Assembly (NCBI GenBank): GCA_030789695.1
Contig: CM061142.1
Location: 602,153,659-602,217,658, forward strand
Direction of reading: 5' to 3'
Length of the DNA stretch: 64,000 nucleotides
From: Scilla litardierei
Lineage: Eukaryota; Streptophyta; Magnoliopsida; Asparagales; Asparagaceae
Positions within the stretch are counted from its first letter, which is position 1; the number at the start of each line of letters is the position of its first letter. This document shows positions 10,840 through 20,392 of the stretch, in pieces. The notes under the pieces are model-generated. The model was not told the DNA's origin, did no database searches, and was given only the letters and a program-made list of their open reading frames with translations. The position numbers and the translations under genes are program-made.

Positions 10840-12630
10840 CTACTTCAGTCTGCTGCTACGCCTGGTAGCCGAAACCGCCTGCTTCTTCCCCTTGTCGGTA
10901 ATATCAGCAATTTCCGAAGCCCATAGGGGATTATCATAGAGAGGGGACTCGGGGAGGGAGTCATCCTGTAAATTAGATTCATGGACTTTAATATTCCCTA
11001 AAGAAGATACAGTAGTATCCGCACCTGGCATAACCCCGTTTATAATTGAATTATCAACACCATTTAACATGGCCTCTAGCCGAGATGAAGAAACAGGAAC
11101 AGGTTGGCAAGCCTCCTCGATAGTACTGGGCTTCAGGATTAGAACAAGCTGCAACAGCTTAACAAATCTTTTAAATGAATTCAACCGTATAGCAGCATGC
11201 CCCTCACTCCCCTCCAGAACGTAGTTATCCACAGATGAACCAGAATTATGGAGGCGCCCAGCATCCAGGACACTTGTGTGACCTAGTTCACATCGGCCAT
11301 TGCCCTCTGAAACAAACACGACATGCCCCGTTGAAGCTTCAACCCGGTCAGCAGTTGTTTGCAATGACTCCTCGCCTCCTTGAAGCGTCACCTGATTATC
11401 AACAGGTTCAGCAGCATCCTTGATCGAAGACTGCAAAATATTGGTTAAAGCCACAGCATCAGAGGACCCATCCGCACCCTTCATAGCCCCCGGGATACCC
11501 ACAGAGGCAGAAGACTCTCCAATCGTATCGAGCAGAGGATCACAAGGCACATTGGAGGACTGACCCGGATCCAAGAAGTGTACATGCTTGGCATTGGGGA
11601 TAATACCTTTCCCCTTGTCTTGATAAAAAGGGCAATGCGAAGTCAAATGGCCAAAACAAATACATTTTCTGCAACGGGGTGGTTCCGCCTCATACTTGGC
11701 ATCAATAATCAAAATAGAGCCGTCATCAAGCTCCGCTTCAATATGAGCCGGTAGAGGCCTCTTAGCATCTACTTCTACCAAACAACGAGCATAGGTTATT
11801 CTATCCATTTTGGCAGTGGCACGATCCAGGCACAGAGGGATCCCAACAACTGAAGCCAGGATATAAAGGACCTCCCTATTCCACATGTTAACTGGAAGTC
11901 CATGCAACTATACCCAAATAGGGACAGAGGAGAGGATGTCACGGTCGTGGCGAAGTGCTGGAGTCCACATTTTAAGTACAACCAAACGCCCATCAATCAG
12001 CCAGGGTCCCCCATGAAGAATTCTCTCACATTCCTCCCCCGATTCGAAACAAAAGTAGAAGAAACCATTGTCCTTGCTATAAAGTTGCACTTTCTTTCTG
12101 GGCTTCCAGAGTCTATCCATCCAAGCCTGCATCTGCCCGAATAAAGGTGTATCTCCAAGTACGTATCCCACCAATGTCGATTTCCAAAATTCAGATCCCT
12201 GCACCAGAAGAGAATTCGATACACGAGCTACGCAGGAGCCATCCAATCTGACCTTAGGGGGAACGAAACTCATGCCGACGGCATCACCATAGGATCTCTT
12301 AGCCGAACAAATATCTGACCAGCTCCGCTTAGGACCAAAAAAAGGAGCCGGGGGTCTAAGAGTCATTCCCTCAAACACCTTAGTTGCAGATGCGATAACC
12401 GGAAGACCCAACTCTAGCGAGGGTCGTACAGGTGGGCGAGGGTGCCCAGAACGGGCAGGAGCCCCCACGCGCTATCGATACTCACGTGAACCCCCACGCA
12501 AAGAAGATCGATTGTTGGGTTCCCGACCCCCTCCGCGAGGATCGTGAGGTAGAACGCGCGCCCGGGAGGACACGGCCGCACGCCGCCTATGCACAGTTTG
12601 CCAGGGATTAACATTGTTGTCTTCAACGTC
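10840..12630 (-). pseudogene. LINE ORF1 (DUF4283 and zinc knuckle), main part, cut by the Ty3 element
   Basis: Continuation of the ORF1 that starts at 23392. DUF4283 is visible (STLVGYVLGDTPLFGQM, ILHGGPWLIDGRLVVLKMW, DILSSVPIW), then a knuckle (CRKCICFGHLTSHC), then a long low-similarity C-terminus ending in a basic RRSSRLK. Two in-frame TAG codons break it: at 12472-12474, and at 11908-11910, where a CAG glutamine is expected. Both fit single C-to-T changes. The frame across the Ty3 insertion is preserved when one TSD copy is counted. Confidence 0.85.
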
Positions 12631-15543
12631 TGTCACGCCCCGCTTCCCAAAAACACGGAGGCGAAGCGTGACGAAGGCCCGCTTAGGCCGGGGCTAAGAG
12701 CCCAGACCCAATAAGCGTCTGTAGTTTTCCATAGCGAAGGTACAGGTCCCTGCAAGTTAGTACGAAATAACAAAAGTACTGAAAGGAAACATCTCATTTT
12801 ATTCCAAAATTTATCATCAAAGTACTGAGAGTCTAAAAATGCCGTAAACGGCTACAACTGCTGAAAGGGAAACTAACGGTGCAAGCACCCAACCTAGACA
12901 AGAAAGCAACAGGTGATACCCACCCAATCTAAACTGGAACAGAAATCTGGATCAGCAACAAGAGGCCTCTAACTCTGGTCCTCCTCCGGGTCGTACTCCG
13001 GATCAACGTCCTCCGGCTCTGGGTCAGCTGGCAAGTCCGCCTCGTACTCGTACTCTGGCTCCACACCTGACGTACAGCACCAAAAGAAGGAAACTGTACG
13101 TCAGGCAAAGTCTACACAAACTGTCAGACTCTACTGCAAGTGTATCAACTTTTAACAATGATTTACTGATTGTTTTAACATGCTGGGGTTATCACTGAGT
13201 AACGAAAAGTAGCGTAGCATGAAAAGTAAACGTAGCAAAACAGTAGATGTAGCGTGTGCTACCGTCTACGGGACTAACCTACAGGTGTCAGGACAAGACG
13301 AGACGTGACGGACAGGACAAGACAGGTAGGACACGACACGACACGGCACGACACGAAGGGTTCATGCCTTACGGTTCGAGGGGGATCAGACCCTCTCACC
13401 GTGCGCACGCTCAACCCTACCCCAAAACCCCAGAACTCAGGACAGGAAGCACGGAGATCACTTTCGCAAGGAAAGCACCTGAAACGCCCGTAGGCTTTTT
13501 GTATCACGGAGATCACTTCCGCTCGGGAAGCATCTGAAACGCCCGAAGGCTTTTTTGTAACACGGAGATCACTTCCGCTCGGGAAGCATCTGAAACGCCC
13601 GAAGGCTTTTTGTAACACGGAGATCACTTCCGCTCAGGAAGCATCTGAAACGCCCGAAGGCTTTTTGTAACACGGAGATCACTTCCGCTCGGGAAGCATC
13701 TGAAACGCCCGAAGGCTTTTTGTGTGACAGGACACGACATGACAAGTGTAGGGAAAGTTATTCTAGGGTGTCCACACGCACGCACACACAAGATAGTCCT
13801 ATGTTGTCAGCAGTTCATTGTTGTCAGGCTCAGACTTCGTCGTCAAGTCTGAGCCGTCACGGGTCGTCCCGGGCGCTATCATTTCACGTCTGGTTCTCAT
13901 CACACACAATCTAACAGTTCTACAACTAGAACTAAAGCACAGTCAAATCGCAAGTGAGTACACTTGCCTGAAATAGCGGGTGCGTCGTCTGTCCGGGGCG
14001 TCTCGTCCAGTCGTCGCGTCCGCGGTAGTCCGTCTGAAAAGAGATCACGGCGACGGCGTCAAGTCGCGATTTTCGTCAAATCCTGTTTAAGTTCATTTCT
14101 AAGTTGAACGTGGCTACCCTAACCGTCATGAGTCAAGTTGTCAGATCAGCCTATCCGACGATTCTATCCTATGTGCACAGTCAAAAGTCCAAACGTCGGC
14201 CTACGGTTATTCATCGATTTAAGAGAGCAGAAACTAAATTTAGTGAGTTAAGTTGCCAGTTTTAGTTAGGTTCTCAGTTTTGCTACTGTGGGGGTTTTGC
14301 TACGAGATAGGGGAACCAACATGTCCGGAGTCTGGGGTAGAGCGGACGTAGTGTCTGAACGGCGACCGATCTGACTGGCACGGCTACGGATCGTCTCCTA
14401 GCGGTGTCTCGGCTACGGGCAGCGTAGCCAGACACGTTCCGAGCAGCGGACGGGACACGTGAACAGCGAGCAGCGCGTCGGGTAGGCGTACTACGGCTTC
14501 CGGAGAACTTGCAATGGCAACCGAGATAAACAGTTCGTCGTACCCAACGCCTACGACGTCGGGAGTCGTAGGAAGAGTTCGGGATGTCGATGAATGCTCC
14601 CAGCAGGTGAAGGAGACTGTCGGAGGGCTCCAACAGCGAGGAGAGGCGGCGAGATCTCGGCGGCGCGTCGGTACGACGCCAAACACGCAAAACAGCGAGA
14701 GAACTCGCTGTTACAGAGTGTATCGCGGCCTGGGGTCGCAGCCAACAGCGAGAGGGGGCAGAGGGGGTTCCACGGCGACGGAGGGGAGGCTCCGGCGGCG
14801 GCGGCAGCGGCGGCGGCGGCCGTCGCGGGCTGCAGCTGCTGCTGCTGGGGTTTTGCGGCGTTTCGCGGCGGCTTCCGGCGGCGAGGGGCGGCGCAAGCGA
14901 GAGAGAGGAGTCTGGGGCGGTTGCTGGAGGTGGTCGGCGGCGATCAGGCCCTCCGGCGGCGGCTAGGTTGCTGAGGAGAGGGAGTTTGCGTGGTTATTTT
15001 TGCGGCGCAAGGAAGATTGCGTGCGGCTGTGGAGAAATACGTGAGAAGCCCTAGTTTCTTAAGTAGGGGTGGGGCCCACGTGACTAGAAGGGGGGTACAC
15101 GTGAGGGGGCTGCCTATTAGGGTTAGCTAGGGTTTAATAGGGTTAAGTTTGTTAGGGTATTCTCGTAATTAACCGGCTTTATTTGTGCACAAGGGTCAAA
15201 CGGTGCCCAAAAATTATAAGAAAAATACCGGGGCGACCGGGGCGACGAGAGCAAGAAGTCGGAAGAGACGGATTACAATTTCGATGACGAGAAACGAAAT
15301 TAAAAATAAAAACGCCTCAAGTCAAAAGTGCGATACGCGACGTCTCCTCGGAAAAGGTCAAATCGTGGGCGAACGGCCCGTGAATTGACGTTACAAGTCA
15401 ACACGACAAATGTAGCACTCTCAGAGAGGGTCACAACGACATATCACACGATAGGGTTCGGAAACAAACAATGTCTGAAATAAATACGTGCACGGTCAAG
15501 CACACGTGCACAAAGAACTTACGATCGGAAACCGACCGTTACA
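12631..15543 (-). mobile_element. 3' LTR of the chromovirus
   Basis: 2,913 bases, TG...CA, nearly identical to 20393-23303. It has a GC-rich block (14640-14960) that yields long spurious reading frames, a 55-base tandem repeat and a low-complexity gacacgacacg stretch (13330-13360). A TATA-like site lies near 15050-15066 on the minus strand. Confidence 0.93.
13450..13724. repeat. 55-base tandem repeat in the 3' LTR
   Basis: Five units starting at 13450, 13505, 13561, 13616 and 13671, each beginning cacggagatcactt. Each contains the small hairpin CTTCC-gctcg-GGAAG; the first unit is the most diverged. Short direct repeats like this are common in U3 or leader regions; a function is not shown. 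Confidence 0.9.
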
Positions 15544-15557
15544 TCCTCCCCAACTCA
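15544..15557 (-). promoter_or_regulatory. Polypurine tract of the chromovirus
   Basis: On the minus strand GAGTTGGGGAGGA directly precedes the TGTAACGG start of the 3' LTR, where plus-strand DNA synthesis is primed. Confidence 0.75.
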
Positions 15558-15584
15558 GAAATGATTCCGTCCTCGGAATCAACA

Positions 15585-16490
15585 TCAAGCATCACCCGGG
15601 AAAAGATGCGGAAAGCGCTCCCTCATATCATCCTCACGCTCCCAGGTGGACTCTCCAGGTGATCCGTGACGCCACATCACTCTCACCAGGTCGACTACCT
15701 TATTCCTCAACTGCTTCTGTCGACGGTCCAAAATCTGCACGGGCTGCTAGTCATATGTCAGATCCGGGCGAACTGTAATCTCTGAGAAGTCCACAGTGTG
15801 CGATGGATCACTGACGTACCGACGTAACTGAGATACGTGGAATACGTCATGAACACCCTCCAAAGATGGTGGCAGAGCAAGGCGGTAGGCCACTGCTCCC
15901 ACACGCTCTAGCACATCAAACGGCCCAATATACCTCGGACTCAGCTTTCCCTTCTTCCCGAAACGAATAACTCCGCGGTTCGGAGAAATCTTCAGGAAGA
16001 CGTGATCACCAGGCTGAAACTCCAAAGGTCTCCTCTTGGCATCTGCCCAATGCTTGAAGCGATCATGTGCAACTCTAAGCTTCTCCCTGATGTCCCTCAC
16101 GACATCCACAGCTTCAACTATCATCTCCGGACCCAACAGCTCCCGATCTCCGATGTCATCCCAGCTCAGTGGCGATCGACATTTCCTTCCATATAAGGCA
16201 GCAAACAGCGCCATGCCAATGCTCGCCTGGTAGCTGTTGTTATATGAAAACTCCACCAAGTGAAGATGGTCCTCCCAAGAACCCTTCAAATCAAGCGTAC
16301 AAGCTCGCAGCATATCCTCCAGGATCTGAATAGTCCTCTCGGACTGGCCATCAGTCTGCGGGTGGTATGCCGTGCTGAAGCTCAGACTCGTACCCAAATT
16401 CTCCTGCAGACTTCTCCAGAACTGAGATGTGAACCTCGTGTCTCGGTCAGACACAATGCTCACAGGGACTCCATGTAAGCGTACAATCTC
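15585..16490 (-). CDS. Chromovirus integrase C-terminal part and chromodomain-like tail, one nonsense codon
   Basis: It holds the second catalytic Asp ([10 protein letters not shown]) and Glu ([10 protein letters not shown]), then the GPY/F module ([32 protein letters not shown]). An in-frame TAG at 15747-15749 follows [10 protein letters not shown]. Reading beyond it gives [25 protein letters not shown] and [14 protein letters not shown], a chromodomain-like end that stops at TGA 15585-15587. A glutamate codon (GAG) is expected where the TAG lies. The chromodomain would target insertion to particular chromatin. Confidence 0.8.
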
Positions 16491-16568
16491 CTGCACGTAC
16501 ACGGACTACATCACGACCATTTCAAAGGGAAAATCAAAGTGGTAGTAAAAGTAGAACGAAAATTTTAC
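16491..16568 (-). other. Intron-like segment inside the integrase core (78 nt)
   Basis: On the minus strand this begins GTAAAATTTTCG and ends TACGTGCAG. It is T-rich in its first half, and its in-frame TAG splits the integrase. It is exactly 26 codons, and both edges fall on codon boundaries: removing it joins ...KYLE to EIVRLHGVP, the normal integrase sequence. 78 nt is short but possible for a plant intron. A 78-bp insertion that happens to have GT-AG ends is the alternative. Confidence 0.55.
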
Positions 16569-19000
16569 CTCCAGATATTTCCTCGCCAAAGCTTCCGTAG
16601 ACTGGCCCACTCGGAAAGGGATAAAGTGCGTAGACTTGGTCAACCGATCCACGATCACCCAAACTGCGTCGTTCTGCCTCGGGGTCCGAGGTAAACCAGT
16701 CACGAAGTCCATCGTAATATGTTGCCACTTCCACTCCGGAATAGGAAGCGGTTGCAGCAACCCGGCAGTACGATGGTGCTCAGCCTTCACCTGTTGGCAT
16801 ATCAAACACTTGGCAACGCTCCGTGCCACGCTCCTCTTCATGCCAATCCACCAATAATTCAGACGGAGGTCCTTATACATCTTGGTGCCTCCAGGATGTA
16901 TAGAATAAGGCGAGCTATGAGCCTCGCTCAACAGCTCCTCGCGGACATCACCTGCACGTACACAGAGTCTACTGCCGTACCGCAGTGAACCATCCTCATG
17001 AATCACGAACTCCGTCCGTAGTCCAGCTTCAACCTGCCTCCTGATCCTCTGCAGCTTCAGATCTCCTGCCTGAGCTGCCTTGATCCGATCCACGATTGTG
17101 GACTGAATCTGTAGATTCATGAATGAATGAACTACACCAGGTAGGACAACCTCCAAATCCATCTCCCTCAGCTCCTGCTGAATCCTCCAGTCGGCTATAA
17201 GCATCATCGCGGCGGGGAGTCTACTCAAGGCATCAGGCACAACGTTCACCTTCCCCGGATGATACTGCAAGTCTATCTCGTAGTCAGCCATGAGCTCTAA
17301 CCATCGCCTCTGACGCATGTTGAGCTCCTTCTGCGTAAAGATGTACTTCAAGCTCTTGTGATCGGTGAAAATCTTCACACTCTCACCTAGCAAGAAGTGC
17401 CTCCAAATCTTCAGTGCGAAAATCACTGCTGCCAACTCCAGATCGTGCGTCGGGTAATTCTTCTCATAAGTCCTCAACTGACGAGAGGCGTACGCGACTA
17501 CGTGGCCATGCTGATGCAAGACGCATCCTAGGCCCTTCCCTGAAGCATCACAATAAACCTCAAAGCCTCCGCTTCGATCCGGTACTGCCAACACCGGTGC
17601 CGTGGTCAATCTCGCTTTCAAGATACTGAAGGCCTCCTCACAAGCATCTGACCAGAGGAACTCCACATCCTTCCTTGTCAGCTTCGTCATTGGCTCCGCA
17701 ATCTTCGAGAAATCCTTGATGAACCGCCGGTAATAGCCTGCTAATCCCAGAAAACTCCTGATGTCTGATGCTGACTGCGGAGTCGGCCAATCTCTGACTG
17801 CTCTGACCTTCTCCGGATCCACAGATATGCCATCACCGGACACCACGTGTCCCAGGAATGCGACTCTGTCCAGCCAGAACTCGCACTTGCTATACTTGGC
17901 ATAAAGCTTATGTCTCCTCAGCGTCTCCAGCACTGTCCTCAGATGACAGCTGTGCTCCTCTTCAGACTTCGAATAAATAAGAATGTCATCGATGAAGATG
18001 ACAACAAACTTTTCCAGGAAGTCATAGAATATTAAATTCATCAAATTCATGAACACAGCCGGCGCATTGGTCACGCCAAACGGCATGACCACGAACTCAT
18101 AATGTCCGTACTTCGTCCGGAAAGCCGTCTTCTGAACATCGTCCTTCTTCACCCTCAATTGGTGGTATCCACTCCTCAAGTCCAACTTCGAGAAGACTCT
18201 CGAACCTCCAAGCTGGTCAAAGATGTCGTCGATGCGCGGCAGCGGATACTTATTCTTCACGGTGACAGCATTCAATCCTCGATAGTCCACGCACATCCTG
18301 CGGGACCCATCCTTCTTCTTCACGAGTAGAACTGGTGCACCCCACGGTGACACACTAGGGTGGATGAAACCCTTCTGCAACAACTCATCCAACTGCTTCC
18401 GCAGCTCCTCGAGCTCAGCGGGAGCCATACGGTACGGCGCCTTCGATATCGGTTGCGCTCCCGGCATAAGATCAATACCAAACTCTAAAGCTCTGTCGGG
18501 TGGCAAACCTGAGATATCCTCCGGGAAGACGTCATCGAAGTCCCTGACGACTGCTGGTCTCTCGATCTCCATCTCCATCTGCATGGCTGCAACAATCGGC
18601 ACCGCCGGCGTGGCCCGATACTTGATGGGTCCAAGCGACTCATCTCTGCTACGGAACTCGAACTCTGAATGGCCTGGAATCCGGAACACCACCCTCTTGC
18701 TGCGACAATCGATCGAGGCGTGGAAATCTCCCAACCAATCGATGCCAAGAACGGCATCAAAATGTGGCAGGTCGTGGACAATGAAATCTGCAAAGAGCTC
18801 GTGTCCACTGACCACCAAAGGAATCGATCTACATCCCAAGTTTACTGTCACCACTCCGTTCCCTGTGGTGATGTCCCAACACTTGGGAAGTGTATGGGTG
18901 GGAATGGAGTGCCCTGTCACGAATCTCCGGGATAAGATGCACATGGATGCACCGGAGTCGAACAAGGCCAGGGCCGGGTGAGAAGACACTAGAATGGTGC
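16569..19000 (-). CDS. pol: Chromovirus Pol: protease, reverse transcriptase, RNase H, integrase N-terminal part
   Basis: Open for about 810 codons. The domains in order are: aspartic protease (DSGAS near the start), RT ([12 protein letters not shown]; catalytic FIDDILIYS near residue 335; [16 protein letters not shown]), RNase H ([21 protein letters not shown]), the integrase zinc finger (H...H...CLICQQVK) and the start of the integrase core ([10 protein letters not shown] with the first catalytic Asp; ADR-equivalent [12 protein letters not shown]). At 16569 the frame runs into a second intron-like segment and then a TAG. Active-site residues seen are all present. The protein would act inside the virus-like particle to copy and integrate element DNA. 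Confidence 0.9.
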
Positions 19001-19119
19001 CTAAGATATTAAAAGGAAACTACGGTCAAACCAAGCTACTCTAACAAACAAGTCAGGCAAACAAGACTAACAATTTAAAAACTAAACTATGAAATGAAAG
19101 ACTAGGATTAAGGAGTTAC
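19001..19119 (-). other. Intron-like segment between gag and protease (119 nt)
   Basis: On the minus strand the segment starts GTAACT after ...TTGCAG and ends ATATCTTAG. It is AT-rich and has stop codons in all frames that matter. Removing it joins the gag frame (one leftover base, G, at 19120) to the protease frame (two leftover bases, GC, at 19000-18999), giving a glycine at the junction and a continuous frame into [15 protein letters not shown]. The GT...AG ends and the exact phase match suggest a spliceosomal intron. No transcript evidence is available here. Confidence 0.6.
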
Positions 19120-20266
19120 CTGCAATGACTCCATCCAGCTCCTCAATCTCAGCAGCAGTCATGGTATACGCCGGCCTCTGGGGCTGTGCTGCTCTCTGAT
19201 ACATCTGCCTCTGCGGCGGTAAAGGTGGTCCACGAGCAGCAGGTCCTCTCTGAACTGGAGCAGGTGCTCTCATCTGCAACGGGGCTGGAGCTCCAACTGC
19301 GGCATGACGAGCTCTCGGGCAGTCCTTCGCAGCATGCGAGGCATCTCCACAAACTAAACACAGTCCCAGCTTCCTCCTACAATCCTTCTGAACATGTCCT
19401 GTCTTCCCGCAGTAATGGCATGGTCCCTTACTCTGAACCTGAACTGGTGCTCCAGGCCTCTTGAATGGTACTGTCTGAACTGGCCTCATCGCCGGCCTAG
19501 CAGGTGGCCGGTACTGCTCCATAGGACGCTTCCCCTTATCAGCTGGAGGGTCAGGTAGGAGTGAAATAAGCTCATAATTTTTCGCAGCATCCAGCACCTC
19601 CCTCATAGTCGTGAAACTCGCCGAAGACATAGAAGCCTGAATCTTCGGACGCAGCCCCTGACGGAAGCGATCAGCTCGCTTCTCCTCCTTCTTCACCATA
19701 TGCGGAGCAAAGCGACTCAGCATCTCAAACTCCGCCTCATACTCCTCGACGGTCATGTTCTCCTGTTTCAGGTCTATAAACCTGCTCAGCAGCTCCCTCC
19801 TAGTAGTCTTGGTGAAGTACTTCGTCCTGAACATAGACCTGAAGGTCTTCCAATCCACTGGCTTCACCAGGCGCCTCTCCTCAAGGCGCCACCAGTTCCT
19901 CGCATTCTCCGTCAGCTGCATCTTCGCTATCTCCACTCGGGTATCGTCTGGAATCTTTGCAGCAACTAACTTCTCCTCCGTGCTCTGGATCCACTCGTCA
20001 GCAGCTAGTGGTCCCTCCTTCCCCGAAAATGTCTTCGGCTGGAGCTCGTTGAACTGCTTCACTCCTGGAGCAGCTCGAGGGGCAGGTGGAGGTGGCGGTG
20101 GTGCAACTGGAGCAGTCTGGGCAGCACGCTGGGACTGCTGAACCAACTGATGCTGCACCTCCAGCATCTCTCTCATCACACCCAGAACCTGACGGAAATC
20201 TCCGCCCTGGTCTTCCTGAATCCCATCTCCAGAGCTCCCTGATCGGGTAACACGTCGTCCTGCCAT
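19082..20266 (-). CDS. gag: Chromovirus Gag
   Basis: Capsid/nucleocapsid protein of the Ty3 element. I chose the start MAGRRVTRSG at 20266 rather than the upstream ATG at 20302, because it fits chromoviral Gag N-termini. The Retrotrans_gag core is at about residues 75-190 (WIQSTEEKLVAAKIPDD, ARNWW, FRSMFRTKYF, RFRQGLRP). Two CCHC knuckles follow (CHYCGKTGHVQKDC and CLVCGDASHAAKDC), within a Pro/Arg-rich tail. The genuine frame seems to leave the ORF at 19120, where an intron-like segment begins; the last 12 codons before the stop at 19082 (NSLILVFHFIV) do not look like Gag or Pol. Confidence 0.88.
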   Translation of the reverse strand: MAGRRVTRSGSSGDGIQEDQGGDFRQVLGVMREMLEVQHQLVQQSQRAAQTAPVAPPPPPPAPRAAPGVKQFNELQPKTFSGKEGPLAADEWIQSTEEKLVAAKIPDDTRVEIAKMQLTENARNWWRLEERRLVKPVDWKTFRSMFRTKYFTKTTRRELLSRFIDLKQENMTVEEYEAEFEMLSRFAPHMVKKEEKRADRFRQGLRPKIQASMSSASFTTMREVLDAAKNYELISLLPDPPADKGKRPMEQYRPPARPAMRPVQTVPFKRPGAPVQVQSKGPCHYCGKTGHVQKDCRRKLGLCLVCGDASHAAKDCPRARHAAVGAPAPLQMRAPAPVQRGPAARGPPLPPQRQMYQRAAQPQRPAYTMTAAEIEELDGVIAGNSLILVFHFIV

Positions 20267-20392
20267 CCTATTGACAGAAAGACACGGATTAGACTCGTAC
20301 AATTTCTGGATGATAATAATAAAATGAAATTTAATACTTCAATTATTTCGTACTCGCAGAAGAGGGGACCTGCATGGGCCACCACTAAAACC

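Noticed and set aside
13450..13724. Regular 55-base repeats considered as a CRISPR-like array
   Set aside because: Whole units are tandem copies with no unique spacers, and they lie in an LTR of a plant retrotransposon.
14283..14974. Arg/Ala/Gly-rich frames on both strands of the chromovirus LTRs (also 22043-22734)
   Set aside because: Overlapping frames in a GC-rich CGG-repeat block of an LTR, with no domain; the compositional bias explains the lack of stops.
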